From Nakamurella sp. PAMC28650 (GTDB lineage: Bacteria > Actinomycetota > Actinomycetes > Mycobacteriales > Nakamurellaceae), in the NCBI RefSeq assembly GCF_014303395.1, contig NZ_CP060298.1, positions 1,116,001 through 1,180,000 of the forward strand: 64,000 nt of DNA, read 5' to 3'. The position numbers and the translations under genes were made by a program. This document shows positions 16,429 to 25,208 of the stretch, piece by piece; within the stretch, counting starts at the first letter, position 1, and every line of letters begins with the position of its first letter. The notes under the pieces were generated by a model, which saw nothing but the letters and a program-made list of their open reading frames with translations, did no database searches and was not told the DNA's origin.

Positions 16429-17313
16429 ATGATGTCCATCCTGGCCCGTCCGGCGACCCGTATCGCCAAGTCCGGCGCGCGCCGCCGCATCCCGATGCCG
16501 CGGCGGCTGCGCGGTCGGTTCTCCCTGGTCTTCGGCACACTGCTGCTGCTGATCCTGATCGTGATGTGTGTCGGGGCTCCACTGTTCACCCGGTACGACC
16601 CGATCGAGATCGATGCGCTCAACCCGCTGCTCCCGATGTTCTCGCCCGGGCATCTGTTCGGCACCGACGAATTCGGCCGGGACCTCTTCGCCCGGGTGCT
16701 GTACGGAGGCCGCTACGACCTGGCGATCGCCTTCGCCGCAACCTTCGTCACCCTGGTCGTCGGCACGCTGATCGGGCTGGTCGCCGGGCACGTCGGGGGC
16801 CGGACCGAGACCATCATCATGCGGATCGTCGACCTGTTCTTCGCCTTCCCGTTCATCGTCCTGGTGATCGCGATCATCGCCAGCCTCGGCTCCAGCCTGA
16901 TCAACCTGTTCATCGCGCTCTGGGTGGTCAGCTGGGTCAGCTACGCCCGGATCTCGCATGGACAGACGTTGTCGGCCAGGCGGTACGGCTACGTCGTCGC
17001 GGCCAAGGCCCTCGGGTTCTCGAACCTGCGCATCATGTTCGCCCACATCCTGCCCAGTGTCCTGCCCGGCGTGATCATCTTCGCGATGGTCGATGCCGTC
17101 GGAAACGTACTGCTGGGAGCCTCTCTCGGCTTTCTCGGCGTCGGCATCCCCCAGCCGACCCCGGAGTGGGGCTCGATGATCGCCGAAGGGCAGAACTTCA
17201 TCCTGTCCAACTGGTACCTGTCGATCGTGCCGGGGGCGGCACTGGTGGTGCTCGGCGTCGCGTTGAGCCTGATCGGTGACGGGTTGGCCGACATGCTGAG
17301 GACGAACCGATGA
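16429..17313 (+). CDS. Peptide ABC transporter permease (DppC type)
   Basis: A 294-residue second permease subunit with about six transmembrane segments. It has the characteristic N-terminal helix followed by FTRYDPIEIDALNPLLPM and the HLFGTDEFGRDLFARVLYGG block found in DppC proteins. The EAA-type loop is ARRYGYVVAAKALGFSN. The C terminus [19 protein letters not shown] is also typical. A strong gaggggag ribosome-binding site precedes the ATG. The stop overlaps the start of the second ATPase by 4 bases, which implies coupled translation of the two subunits. Confidence 0.93.
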   Translation: MMSILARPATRIAKSGARRRIPMPRRLRGRFSLVFGTLLLLILIVMCVGAPLFTRYDPIEIDALNPLLPMFSPGHLFGTDEFGRDLFARVLYGGRYDLAIAFAATFVTLVVGTLIGLVAGHVGGRTETIIMRIVDLFFAFPFIVLVIAIIASLGSSLINLFIALWVVSWVSYARISHGQTLSARRYGYVVAAKALGFSNLRIMFAHILPSVLPGVIIFAMVDAVGNVLLGASLGFLGVGIPQPTPEWGSMIAEGQNFILSNWYLSIVPGAALVVLGVALSLIGDGLADMLRTNR

Positions 17314-18395
17314 CCGAGCCGACCCCACTACCCTCAATGGCTCGACCCGTCGTGCTCGAGGCCGACGACATCTCCGTGACCATCAGGACTTCGTCGGGGG
17401 TGGTGACGCCGGTCGACCACGTCTCGCTGCAACTGCGGCAGGGTGAGGTGCTCGGCATCGTCGGGGAGACCGGCTCCGGCAAGACGGTGATGTGCCGGTC
17501 GCTGCTCGGGCTGATGCCGTCCGGACGGGCCGCGCACACCGGGTCGGTCCGCTACCCCGGGGTGCTGGACGGCAATGCCCTCGACCTGGGTCGGCGGGGG
17601 ATGCGGGGGCACTGGGGTCGCTACATCTCGATGATCCCGCAGAACCCGATGACGTCGCTGAACCCGGTGCAGCGCATCGGGGATCAGATCGCCGAGGCGG
17701 TGACCGCACATCAGAAACTGTCCCAGGCGGCCACCTCGGAACGCGTCATCGAGTTGATGAGCCGCGTCGGCATCCCGGTGCCGGAGAAACGCCTCCGCGA
17801 CTACCCCCACCAGTTCAGCGGGGGCATGTTGCAGCGCACCCTGATCGCGATCGCGCTGGCCGGCAACCCGAGGGTGCTGATCGCCGACGAGCCGACCACG
17901 GCACTGGACGTCATCATCCAGGATCAGATCCTTTCGCTGCTGATCGATCTGCAGCGCGACACCGGGATGAGCCTGGTGCTGGTCAGCCACGATCTGTCGG
18001 TGATCGCCCAGATCTGCGACCGGGTCGGCGTGATGTACGGCGGGCAACTGGTGGAAGTCGCTGCCACACAGGACATTCTGCGTCGCCCGCAGCATCCCTA
18101 CACCGCGGCGCTGCTCAAGTCGCTGCCCGGCGCCGTCGCCCGTGACCAGCCGCTGACCACCATCACCGGCTCGCCGCCGCGGCTGGTCGACCTTCCTCCG
18201 ACCTGCCGCTTCCAGCCGCGTTGCCCGTTCGCGCAGGACGCCTGCGGGACGTGGCAGACCGACCTGCTGCACACCGACGGGCCGGGCCGGGTCCGCTGCC
18301 GACGGCACGACGAACTCGACCTGGCCGCCGGGCTGGCGCCGGTCCCCATCACTGCCGGTCCGTCCCTCCCGATCGTCGGTGTGCACGCGCACTGA
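17310..18395 (+). CDS. Peptide ABC transporter ATP-binding protein (OppD/DppD type)
   Basis: A 361-residue ATPase, partner of the protein at 12610. Walker A is GETGSGKTV (about residues 51-59), the Q-loop region is [14 protein letters not shown], the signature FSGGMLQR and Walker [14 protein letters not shown]. The C-terminal transporter-specific region carries [14 protein letters not shown]. With the two permeases and the lipoprotein it completes a five-part importer encoded in the order ATPase, binding protein, permease, permease, ATPase. It overlaps the upstream permease gene and is followed after 73 bases by the first catabolic gene. Confidence 0.93.
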   Translation: MTEPTPLPSMARPVVLEADDISVTIRTSSGVVTPVDHVSLQLRQGEVLGIVGETGSGKTVMCRSLLGLMPSGRAAHTGSVRYPGVLDGNALDLGRRGMRGHWGRYISMIPQNPMTSLNPVQRIGDQIAEAVTAHQKLSQAATSERVIELMSRVGIPVPEKRLRDYPHQFSGGMLQRTLIAIALAGNPRVLIADEPTTALDVIIQDQILSLLIDLQRDTGMSLVLVSHDLSVIAQICDRVGVMYGGQLVEVAATQDILRRPQHPYTAALLKSLPGAVARDQPLTTITGSPPRLVDLPPTCRFQPRCPFAQDACGTWQTDLLHTDGPGRVRCRRHDELDLAAGLAPVPITAGPSLPIVGVHAH

Positions 18396-18468
18396 TGCCT
18401 CTGCTCGAGAACGCCCAATCACTTCAAGACGCCGCGGTCTGCGGCGCACCATCGACAGGAGAAATACT

Positions 18469-19596
18469 GTGCCGCAGGACAAGTTACGGGTCGGCGTCGT
18501 CGGCGCCGGCCGTTGGGCCACCCGCTCCCACATCCCCGGTTGGCAGCGCGACCCGCGGGTCGAGGTCGTGGCACTGGCGGACACCGATGCCGATGCTCTC
18601 GCCTCGGCCGGCGCCGAATTCGGGATCGAGCGGCTGGAAAGCGACTACCGCAAGCTGGTCGAGGATCCCGACATCGACGTGATCGATGTCGTCACCGGCG
18701 ACAAGATGCACTTCGAGGTGTCCTGGGCCGCACTGGAAGCCGGCAAGCACGTGCTGTGCGAGAAGCCGGTGCACTCGGACTACCACCAGGTGATCGCGGC
18801 GGCCGACCTGGCTGAGAGCAAGGGCCTGAAGACCAAGCTGGGCTTCACCTTCCGCTACGCGCCGGCGACCATGTACGCGGCCGAGCTGCTGTCGCAGGGC
18901 TTCATCGGCGAGCCGTACATGCTGAATGCGTTCGAGCAGAACAGCCAGTGGCTCGACCCGCAGACGCCGCTGCGGCAGCTGCGCGACACCTCCGACCCGG
19001 ACGTCATCCAGGTCGCGTCGATCGAGGGCTACGGCGCCCCGGTGATCGACATCATGCACTGGTGGATGGACGCACCACTGCAGTCCGTCGTCGGGACGAT
19101 GCGCAACTTCGTGCCGAACCGGATCGTCCGGGAGACCGGCGAGATGACCCGCGTCAACATCGACGACGGCGACATGTGGATCGCCGAGTTCGGCCACGGC
19201 CGTCTGGCGTCCGTGCAGTCGTCGTTCGTGACGGTCGGCAACTACCCCGGTATCGAGGTGCGGATCTATGGGTCCGAGGGTGCGATCATCGTCCGTTTGG
19301 TCGAGGAGTTCGGCATCTGCCAGACGATCAAGGTGGCCAAGAAGGACTCCGTCGAGTTCGTCGAACTCGATATCCCGCAACGGTTCTTCCCGGCCGGCGG
19401 CAGTTCCACCGAGCCGTGGCCGTTCCTGTTCTACTCCAACGTGCTGCGCGACTTCACCGACGAGATCCTGGGCGGTGGCCCGACGAACCAGGGTGACTTC
19501 CGTCAGGGCGCCCTGGTGCAGCAGACCATCAACGCCTTCGAACGGGCGCACCGCACCCGCGCCTGGGTCGACTTCCCGCTGGAGACGTCAGGCTGA
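18469..19596 (+). CDS. Gfo/Idh/MocA-family oxidoreductase
   Basis: A 375-residue NAD(P)-dependent dehydrogenase of the type that oxidises sugar, inositol or amino-sugar carbons. The Rossmann motif GVVGAGRWA is at about residues 9-17, and the family's CEKPVHSDYHQ follows near residue 100. The second domain (from KLGFTFRYAPATMY) is the GFO_IDH_MocA C-terminal alpha/beta fold, with a conserved DIMHWWMD that resembles the active-site D-x-x-x-H pair. The GTG at 18469 was chosen because an aggag sequence precedes it by 7 bases. It is the first enzyme gene after the importer, and a second family member at 20303 shares only the general fold. Confidence 0.88.
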   Translation: MPQDKLRVGVVGAGRWATRSHIPGWQRDPRVEVVALADTDADALASAGAEFGIERLESDYRKLVEDPDIDVIDVVTGDKMHFEVSWAALEAGKHVLCEKPVHSDYHQVIAAADLAESKGLKTKLGFTFRYAPATMYAAELLSQGFIGEPYMLNAFEQNSQWLDPQTPLRQLRDTSDPDVIQVASIEGYGAPVIDIMHWWMDAPLQSVVGTMRNFVPNRIVRETGEMTRVNIDDGDMWIAEFGHGRLASVQSSFVTVGNYPGIEVRIYGSEGAIIVRLVEEFGICQTIKVAKKDSVEFVELDIPQRFFPAGGSSTEPWPFLFYSNVLRDFTDEILGGGPTNQGDFRQGALVQQTINAFERAHRTRAWVDFPLETSG

Positions 19597-19662
19597 ACAG
19601 GCGTCCAATGAGAAAATCGGCTTGAAGAACGCCAACGACGGCGACCGACGAACGGGGATCAG

Positions 19663-20310
19663 ATGGTCAAGAACGCGAGCCAGGGCTTCCGGCATCTCTC
19701 CCTGCCCGAATCGGTCCACGAAGTGCTTCGTTCGCGGATCCTGAACAACGAACTGCCGGCCGGCACGCCGCTGGTCGAGATCCCGCTGGCCGAGGAGTTC
19801 GGCGTCAGCCGAACGACCGTACGGGCGGCGCTGCGCGAGTTGCAGACCGAGCGGCTGATCGAGGTGCTCCCGCGCCGTGGCACCTTCGTCACCCGGATGT
19901 CGGCCGAAGACGTGACCGAGGCCTGCTACGCGCGTTTCGTCCTGGAATCGTCCGGTCTGGCCGAGGTCTGGGAGAGCGCCCGGGCGGCGCTGGTGATCGA
20001 TATGACGGACGCCGTCCGGGTGATGCAGCTGGCCTGCGACAAGGAGGATCTCGCCGGCATCGTCGAGGCCGACACAGAGTTTCACCGCCTCATCGTGCAG
20101 GCGGGGAACCACCCCCGCATCGTCGAGATGTGGTCGACGCTCAACGGACAGATGGGAGCACTGATGCGGTCGTCATTGGATCGCCAGGGCATCGACATGG
20201 CGGAGGCCGTGCAGCGGCACACCAAACTGATCACCGCCTTCAGGCGCAAGGACTCGGCGGTGGCCCTGACCGCCCTCCGGTTGCACTACCTGGACCCGAC
20301 CCATGGCTGA
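19663..20310 (+). CDS. GntR-family regulator with FCD ligand-binding domain
   Basis: A 215-residue FadR-subfamily regulator. The winged helix spans about residues 13-80 (EIPLAEEFGVSRTTVRAAL, then LRELQTERLIEVLPRRGTF). The C-terminal FCD domain follows, with the metal- or ligand-binding D-x-x-x-H (EADTEFHRLI) and a later His in VQRHTKLI. FCD regulators usually respond to an organic acid or sugar acid that is a pathway intermediate. It is embedded in the catabolic operon and its stop overlaps the next start. The likely binding sites are the two ATTGTCGACA elements at 12280 and 12459; this is inference from the family's operator style. Confidence 0.92.
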   Translation: MVKNASQGFRHLSLPESVHEVLRSRILNNELPAGTPLVEIPLAEEFGVSRTTVRAALRELQTERLIEVLPRRGTFVTRMSAEDVTEACYARFVLESSGLAEVWESARAALVIDMTDAVRVMQLACDKEDLAGIVEADTEFHRLIVQAGNHPRIVEMWSTLNGQMGALMRSSLDRQGIDMAEAVQRHTKLITAFRRKDSAVALTALRLHYLDPTHG

Positions 20311-21265
20311 CACGCACTGGGGCATCCTCGGCACGGCGAACATCGCTGCCCGCGCGTTCCTGCCGGCGCTCCGGGAGGCCGGCGGCCGGGCCGTCGTCGT
20401 AGGTTCCCGATCCGGCGGCCGGGGTGCGGAGTGGGCGTCGGAGAACCAGGTCGAACGTTCTTCTTCCTACGAAGCGGTGCTTTCCGACCCCGAGGTCCAG
20501 GCCGTCTACATCGCACTGCCCAACGACCAGCACACGCAGTGGGCCGCGGCGGCTCTGGCTGCCGGGAAGGTGGTGTTGTGCGAGAAGCCGATGGCCCTGG
20601 ACGCCGCGCAGGCCCGGGCTCTGCTGGCCACGATCCCGTCCGGCGGGCTGCTGTGGGAGTCGTTCGTCTTTCCGTTCCACCCGCAGACGACGCTGATCAC
20701 CGGACTGGTCGCCGACGGCCGGATCGGTGATCTGTCGGAGGTCGTCTCCGAGTTCCACTTCCAGGTCGGGTCTTCCACCAACATCCGCCTCCACGCCGAA
20801 CGGGGCGGTGGGGCGCTGTACGACGTCGGCTGCTATCCGCTGCGTCTCGGGCGGCTCCTCTTCGGTACGGAACCGTTGCGGGGAAGGGGAAGTGCGGTGT
20901 TCGACGGCGTGGATCGTGACATGGCCGCCGTGGTGGACTTCCCGGACGGTCGGCTGGTGATGTCGGCCGGGCTGCACCGGCCGGCCTCGACCTTCACCCG
21001 TATCATCGGCACAGCCGGCGAACTCCGCGTCAGCAACCCGTTCCACCCCCGTGCGGCCGACAGGCTGGAATGGTGGGTCGGGGGTTCGATGGAGCAGACC
21101 TGGCCTGCCGCCGCCGGTTCCGCGTTCCAGCACGCCATCACCCACCTCCAGTCGGTCATCAGCGGCGATGTCCTGCCGCAGCACCTTGCCACCCACGACG
21201 CCCTGGACCAGGCGGTCGCCATGGACCTGGTGCGCGCCGCCATCACAGACAGGCTCTCCCCTTGA
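20303..21265 (+). CDS. Gfo/Idh/MocA-family oxidoreductase (second copy)
   Basis: A 320-residue member of the same superfamily as 18469-19596 but from a different branch, closer in pattern to NADP-dependent D-xylose or dihydrodiol dehydrogenases. It begins WGILGTANIA (dinucleotide motif), has VYIALPNDQHTQWA, then LCEKPMALDAAQA near residue 95, WESFVFPFHPQT and GGALYDVGCYPLR, the block holding catalytic residues in that branch. The ATG at 20303 lies inside the last codons of the regulator gene (overlap 8 bases), and the stop is adjacent to the next start. It would oxidise or reduce a sugar-like or cyclic-polyol intermediate; the substrate is not known. Confidence 0.88.
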   Translation: MADTHWGILGTANIAARAFLPALREAGGRAVVVGSRSGGRGAEWASENQVERSSSYEAVLSDPEVQAVYIALPNDQHTQWAAAALAAGKVVLCEKPMALDAAQARALLATIPSGGLLWESFVFPFHPQTTLITGLVADGRIGDLSEVVSEFHFQVGSSTNIRLHAERGGGALYDVGCYPLRLGRLLFGTEPLRGRGSAVFDGVDRDMAAVVDFPDGRLVMSAGLHRPASTFTRIIGTAGELRVSNPFHPRAADRLEWWVGGSMEQTWPAAAGSAFQHAITHLQSVISGDVLPQHLATHDALDQAVAMDLVRAAITDRLSP

Positions 21266-21267
21266 CC

Positions 21268-22287
21268 ATGTCCCACCCGAAGATCCTGATCTCCACCTAC
21301 CTTGAGCCGGAGTACGTCCAGCAGATCGCCGCCGCGGTTGCCTGCGAAGTGCTCTACGAGCCGGAGCTGCTGCCTGTCAATCGGTATGGGAACGATCACG
21401 GTGGAATCCGGCCGGTGCTGACCCCGGAACAGGACGCCCGCTGGTCGTCCATGCTGGCTGCCGCCGACATCGCGTTCGACTTCGACTGGCGGGCCCCGGC
21501 CGAGCTGCTGACCTCGGCCCCGAACCTCCGATGGGTGCAGGCCACCAGTGCCGGGATCGGCGGATTCGTGCAGCGCTACCGACTTGATGCCGGCGAATTG
21601 ATCTTGACCACCGCGGCCGGAACCCATGCCGCGCCGCTGGCCGAGTTTGCGGTGGCCGGCGCGATGCACTTTGTCAAGGATGTCCCCGGCCTGCTGTCCG
21701 CACAGCGTGGACACCAGTGGGAGCGACACGTCTCGGGCCAGCTGTCCGGACGCCGGGCGACCGTCGTCGGGTTGGGCTCGATCGGTCGCCGGGTGGCCGA
21801 GCTGTACTCGATGCTCGGGGTGCGGGTGACCGGGGTCGGCCGGCCGGGCGGGACCTACGACATCCCGGGTCCGGTCATCAGCACCGACGACTTGGACGCA
21901 GTACTGCCCGACACCGAGATCCTGGTGCTGGCCTGCCCTCTGACGCCGGAGACCGACAACCTGATCAACGCCGAGCGCGTCGGCCTGCTGCCGGCCGGCG
22001 CCATCGTCGTCAACATCGCCCGCGGGCAGGTGATCGACGAGCCGGCGCTGACGGCGGCGCTCACGTCTGGCCACCTGAGCGGGGCGGCACTGGACGTCTT
22101 CGCTGTGGAGCCGCTGCCGGGTGCCTCGCCACTCTGGGACCTCCCGAACGTGCTGGTGTCTCCGCACTCGGCCTCCACTGCGGCCGACGAGAATGCCGTG
22201 CTCACCGACCTGTTCATCGACAATCTCCACCGCTACCTCGCCGGTGAGCCGCTGCGCAACGTGTACCGGGCCGACCGTGGCTACTGA
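21268..22287 (+). CDS. D-2-hydroxyacid dehydrogenase (NAD-binding)
   Basis: A 339-residue D-isomer-specific 2-hydroxyacid dehydrogenase that would interconvert a 2-oxo acid and a D-2-hydroxy acid. The Rossmann motif VVGLGSIGRRVAELY is near residue 170. The catalytic Arg is in NIARGQVIDEPAL, the Glu in DVFAVEPLPG and the His in VSPHSAST, so the Arg-Glu-His set is complete. The N-terminal half is the substrate domain, ending RWVQATSAGIGG. The ATG at 21268 is preferred to a TTG at 21262; both touch the previous stop. Its presence suggests an oxo acid or glyoxylate-type product in the pathway, which fits the aminotransferase downstream. Confidence 0.9.
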   Translation: MSHPKILISTYLEPEYVQQIAAAVACEVLYEPELLPVNRYGNDHGGIRPVLTPEQDARWSSMLAAADIAFDFDWRAPAELLTSAPNLRWVQATSAGIGGFVQRYRLDAGELILTTAAGTHAAPLAEFAVAGAMHFVKDVPGLLSAQRGHQWERHVSGQLSGRRATVVGLGSIGRRVAELYSMLGVRVTGVGRPGGTYDIPGPVISTDDLDAVLPDTEILVLACPLTPETDNLINAERVGLLPAGAIVVNIARGQVIDEPALTAALTSGHLSGAALDVFAVEPLPGASPLWDLPNVLVSPHSASTAADENAVLTDLFIDNLHRYLAGEPLRNVYRADRGY

Positions 22288-22318
22288 TTCCTCGCCCGAC
22301 AGAACAGGAGCGCCGACG

Positions 22319-23257
22319 ATGTCGTCGACACCTTCGCCCGACCTCACCACCGATTTGTCGGGGACGTGGTTCGTCAGCCCGACTCCGTTCACCGCGGACG
22401 GAGCGGTGGACCCCGCCGGCCTAGCCGGGATCGTCGATGCGACCGCGGACTGGGGTGTGGACGGCATCACCGTCCTCGGGGTGATGGGGGAGGTGTCGGC
22501 CCTGTCCGATGCCGAGCGGGACGAGGTGCTGACCGGCGTGCTGCGTGCGGCCGCGGGACGCATCCCGGTGGCGGTCGGCTGTTCGTCGCCGTCGGCTCCC
22601 TTGACGGCGCAGCGCATCTCGCGGGCGGTGGAGCTCGGTGCGTCCGCTGTGATGGTGTCGGCGCCTACCCTGCTGAAGGACACCGATCAGATCGCCGGTT
22701 TCTACCGCGCGGCCTGCGGAGGTGCCGGCGTGCCGGTCATCGTGCAGGACGAACCGGCCGCCACCGGTGTGCCGCTGCCGGTCTCGGCGCTGCTGGCGGC
22801 GCTCGACGCCACCGCCAGCACCACCGTCAAGCTGGAGGATCCGCCGACCCCGCCCAAGATCACCAGACTGCTCGCGGCCCGCCCCGGTCTGACGGTCTTC
22901 GGCGGCCTCGGCGGGGTGAGCGCGTATGCCGAGCTGCGCCGCGGCGCTTCCGGCACGATGACCGGGTTCGCGTTCCCGGAGGTCCTGCGGGGCTTGCGAT
23001 TGGCCGCCGCAGCGGGCGACTTCGCATCGGCAGCCGTTCTTTTCGATCGCTACCTGCCCTATCTGACGTTCGAGGGGCAGCCGGTGGTCGGTCTGGGCAT
23101 CCGGAAAGAGGTGCTGCGCCGTCGCGGTGTGATCACCTGCGCGCGGACCCGCAATCTCCGACCGTTCCTGGACGAGATCACCCTGGCGGAACTGGATGAC
23201 GTCCTACGCAGGGTCGACCTGACGCCGGTGCGCGCCGCCCTGGTCGTGTCGGCGTGA
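22319..23257 (+). CDS. Dihydrodipicolinate synthase/N-acetylneuraminate lyase family protein, divergent active site
   Basis: A 312-residue class I aldolase-fold protein. The Schiff-base Lys is in TTVKLEDPPTPPK (about residue 171). Two conserved features differ from true DHDPS. The Tyr of the YNxP motif is replaced (VIVQDEPAATG, Gln at the Tyr position), and the Thr-Thr carboxylate loop GTTGE reads GVMGE. It therefore probably does not condense pyruvate with aspartate semialdehyde. It could be a retro-aldolase or dehydratase for a sugar acid or a modified amino acid. The ATG at 22319 follows caggag by 8 bases. The gap from the previous gene is 31 bases and the stop overlaps the next start. Confidence 0.85.
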   Translation: MSSTPSPDLTTDLSGTWFVSPTPFTADGAVDPAGLAGIVDATADWGVDGITVLGVMGEVSALSDAERDEVLTGVLRAAAGRIPVAVGCSSPSAPLTAQRISRAVELGASAVMVSAPTLLKDTDQIAGFYRAACGGAGVPVIVQDEPAATGVPLPVSALLAALDATASTTVKLEDPPTPPKITRLLAARPGLTVFGGLGGVSAYAELRRGASGTMTGFAFPEVLRGLRLAAAAGDFASAAVLFDRYLPYLTFEGQPVVGLGIRKEVLRRRGVITCARTRNLRPFLDEITLAELDDVLRRVDLTPVRAALVVSA

Positions 23258-24030
23258 CGCGCGTCGTCGTCGGCGGCGCGAGTTCCGGTCTCGGCCTGGC
23301 CATCGCCGAAGGTTTCGCCGCTTCAGGAGCCGAGTTGTTGCTGTGGGCCAGGAATCGGGACCGGCTGGAGGAGACCGCGGAGCGGCTCCGCGTCGAGCAT
23401 CCGGCCGCGACGGTGCACGTCGCGGCCGCGGATGCGTCCTGCCCCGCTGCCGCCGAGCAGATCGCCGGGGCCGCCACCGCGCTGATGGGCGGGGCCGACG
23501 TGCTGATCCTGAACGCCGGCGGCCCGCCGCCGTGCCCGCCGGATCGGACCGACGCCCAGGGGTGGCGGTCCGCGCTGCAGTTGCTCACGGTCACCCCGAT
23601 CGATCTGGCCACCCGGCTGCTCCCCGGCATGCGGGCGCAGGGCTGGGGTCGTGTCGTCGCGGTCCTGTCCTCCGGGGTGCGGGAGCCGTTACCTGAGCTG
23701 GCGTATTCCAACGGCGCCCGTTCGGCGCTGACGGCGTGGCTGAAGACCATCTCCGCCACCGTGGCTTCCGACGGTGTCACGGTCAACGGTGTGCTGCCGG
23801 GCCGGATCGACACCGCCAGGGTCGCAGCCCTGGACGCCGGACGCGCCGAGCGGGAGGGCCGGTCGGTCGCGGAGGTCCGCGCGGCCAGTGCGGCGGCCAT
23901 TCCGGCCGGACGCTACGGCGAGCCGCGCGAGTTCGCTGCGGTGGCCCTGTTCCTCGCATCCGAGGCGGGTTCCTACGTGACCGGCAGTTTCCTGAGCTGT
24001 GACGGCGGCCAGGCCAGGGGCACCTGGTGA
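23254..24030 (+). CDS. SDR-family oxidoreductase (divergent LSN/YSN type)
   Basis: A 258-residue SDR with VVGGASSGLGLAIAEG at the N terminus, LILNAGGPPPCP near residue 88, VAVLSSGVREPLPELAYSN near 137 and a C-terminal YVTGSFLSCDGGQARGTW. It belongs to the branch where the usual YxxxK is replaced by a (L/Y)SNxxR arrangement (here YSNGAR), so its chemistry may differ from classical SDRs. The GTG start overlaps the previous stop and the stop overlaps the next start by 4 bases. It probably oxidises or reduces a pathway intermediate with NAD(P). Confidence 0.85.
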   Translation: MTRVVVGGASSGLGLAIAEGFAASGAELLLWARNRDRLEETAERLRVEHPAATVHVAAADASCPAAAEQIAGAATALMGGADVLILNAGGPPPCPPDRTDAQGWRSALQLLTVTPIDLATRLLPGMRAQGWGRVVAVLSSGVREPLPELAYSNGARSALTAWLKTISATVASDGVTVNGVLPGRIDTARVAALDAGRAEREGRSVAEVRAASAAAIPAGRYGEPREFAAVALFLASEAGSYVTGSFLSCDGGQARGTW

Positions 24031-25208
24031 CCGCGCTGCCATCACTCGGGCTGGAGTCGGCATCGATTCCAGCGTCGGGCATCAGGGCGCTGGCGACCGC
24101 GGCGTGGGCGACACCCGGCGCGGTGCACCTGCAGCTCGGTGAGCCTGACTTCCCGACGCCGCAGCGGATCGTCCGCGCCGCAGATCGTGCCGCGGTGGCC
24201 GGTCTGACCCGCTACGCGCCCAGCGCCGGCCTCCCGAGACTCCGGGAAGTCATCTGCCATAAACTTGCCCGCGACAATCACTGGGAGGGGCTGGATCCCG
24301 ATCAGGTGCTGGTGACGGCCGGTGGCGTCGGGGGGCTCCACGCTGCCTACCGCGCGATCCTGGACTCCGGCGACGACGTGCTGGTGCCCGACCCGGGCTG
24401 GCCCAACCTTGCGTCGCTGGCGCTGGCCGTCGGGGCACGTCCGGTCCGGTACCGGCTCGATCCGGTCACCGGCTCGTTCGACGGGATCTCGAGGCTGGAT
24501 GCGGTGGTGACCTCCCGGACCAGGGCGATCGTCATCAATACCCCGTCCAATCCGACCGGCGCCGTCTTCACCGACGCGCAGCAGGCCGCGCTCGGTGAGT
24601 GGGCTGCAGCCAGGGGGATCTGGGTGATCTCCGACGAGTGCTATGACCAGCTCTGGTTCGACCGTCCGAACACCGCCTTCGCGCTCGCGTCCCCTGGAGT
24701 GCCCTGCGTGACGGCCTTCTCGCTGTCCAAGAGCTACGCGATGACCGGTTGGCGGGTGGGCTACTCTGTGGGCCCCCCGGAATTGATCGCCCGGATGACC
24801 AGGGTGCAGGAGACCATCGCCAGCTCGGTGAACACGCCGGTGCAGTGGGCGGCCGTCGAGGCGCTGGAGGGACCACAGGACGACGTGGCCACCATGCGCG
24901 ACTGCTACCGCACCCGCCGGGACGCGGCGGTCGCGACCGCCTCTGCGCTGGGCCTGGAGCACGCCGTCCCGTCGGGGGCGTTCTACCTGTGGCTGACCCT
25001 GCCTGCCGAGGTCAACGACAGCGCGCGGTTCGCGCTGGAGCTGTTGGCGCAACGCGGGATCGCCACCGCACCGGGGTCCGCGTTCGGGCCGGCCGGCCAG
25101 GGCCATCTGCGGATCTCCCTGGCCGCCGCCCCGTCCGACATCGAGCGCGGCCTCACCGAGATCGCCGACCTCCTCACGACGACCGCCGAACGGAATTCCC
25201 GACCATGA
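24027..25208 (+). CDS. PLP-dependent class I/II aminotransferase
   Basis: A 393-residue fold-type I aminotransferase of the aspartate aminotransferase group. The PLP Lys is in FSLSKSYAMTGWRVGY (about residue 233). The Asn that holds the PLP ring is in NTPSNPTGAVF, the Asp and Tyr are in ISDECYDQLWF, and the carboxylate-binding Arg is in GHLRISLAA near the C terminus. It would transfer an amino group between an amino acid and a 2-oxo acid, consistent with the amino acids that peptidase action would release. The GTG start overlaps the SDR stop, and the stop overlaps the TldD start. Confidence 0.92.
   Translation: MTALPSLGLESASIPASGIRALATAAWATPGAVHLQLGEPDFPTPQRIVRAADRAAVAGLTRYAPSAGLPRLREVICHKLARDNHWEGLDPDQVLVTAGGVGGLHAAYRAILDSGDDVLVPDPGWPNLASLALAVGARPVRYRLDPVTGSFDGISRLDAVVTSRTRAIVINTPSNPTGAVFTDAQQAALGEWAAARGIWVISDECYDQLWFDRPNTAFALASPGVPCVTAFSLSKSYAMTGWRVGYSVGPPELIARMTRVQETIASSVNTPVQWAAVEALEGPQDDVATMRDCYRTRRDAAVATASALGLEHAVPSGAFYLWLTLPAEVNDSARFALELLAQRGIATAPGSAFGPAGQGHLRISLAAAPSDIERGLTEIADLLTTTAERNSRP

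Noticed and set aside
15427..17337. 636-codon open frame on the reverse strand opposite the permease genes
   Set aside because: It lies wholly antisense to two clear permease genes, is rich in His, Asp, Gln and Arg, and has no domain. Such frames are expected opposite GC-rich coding sequence.
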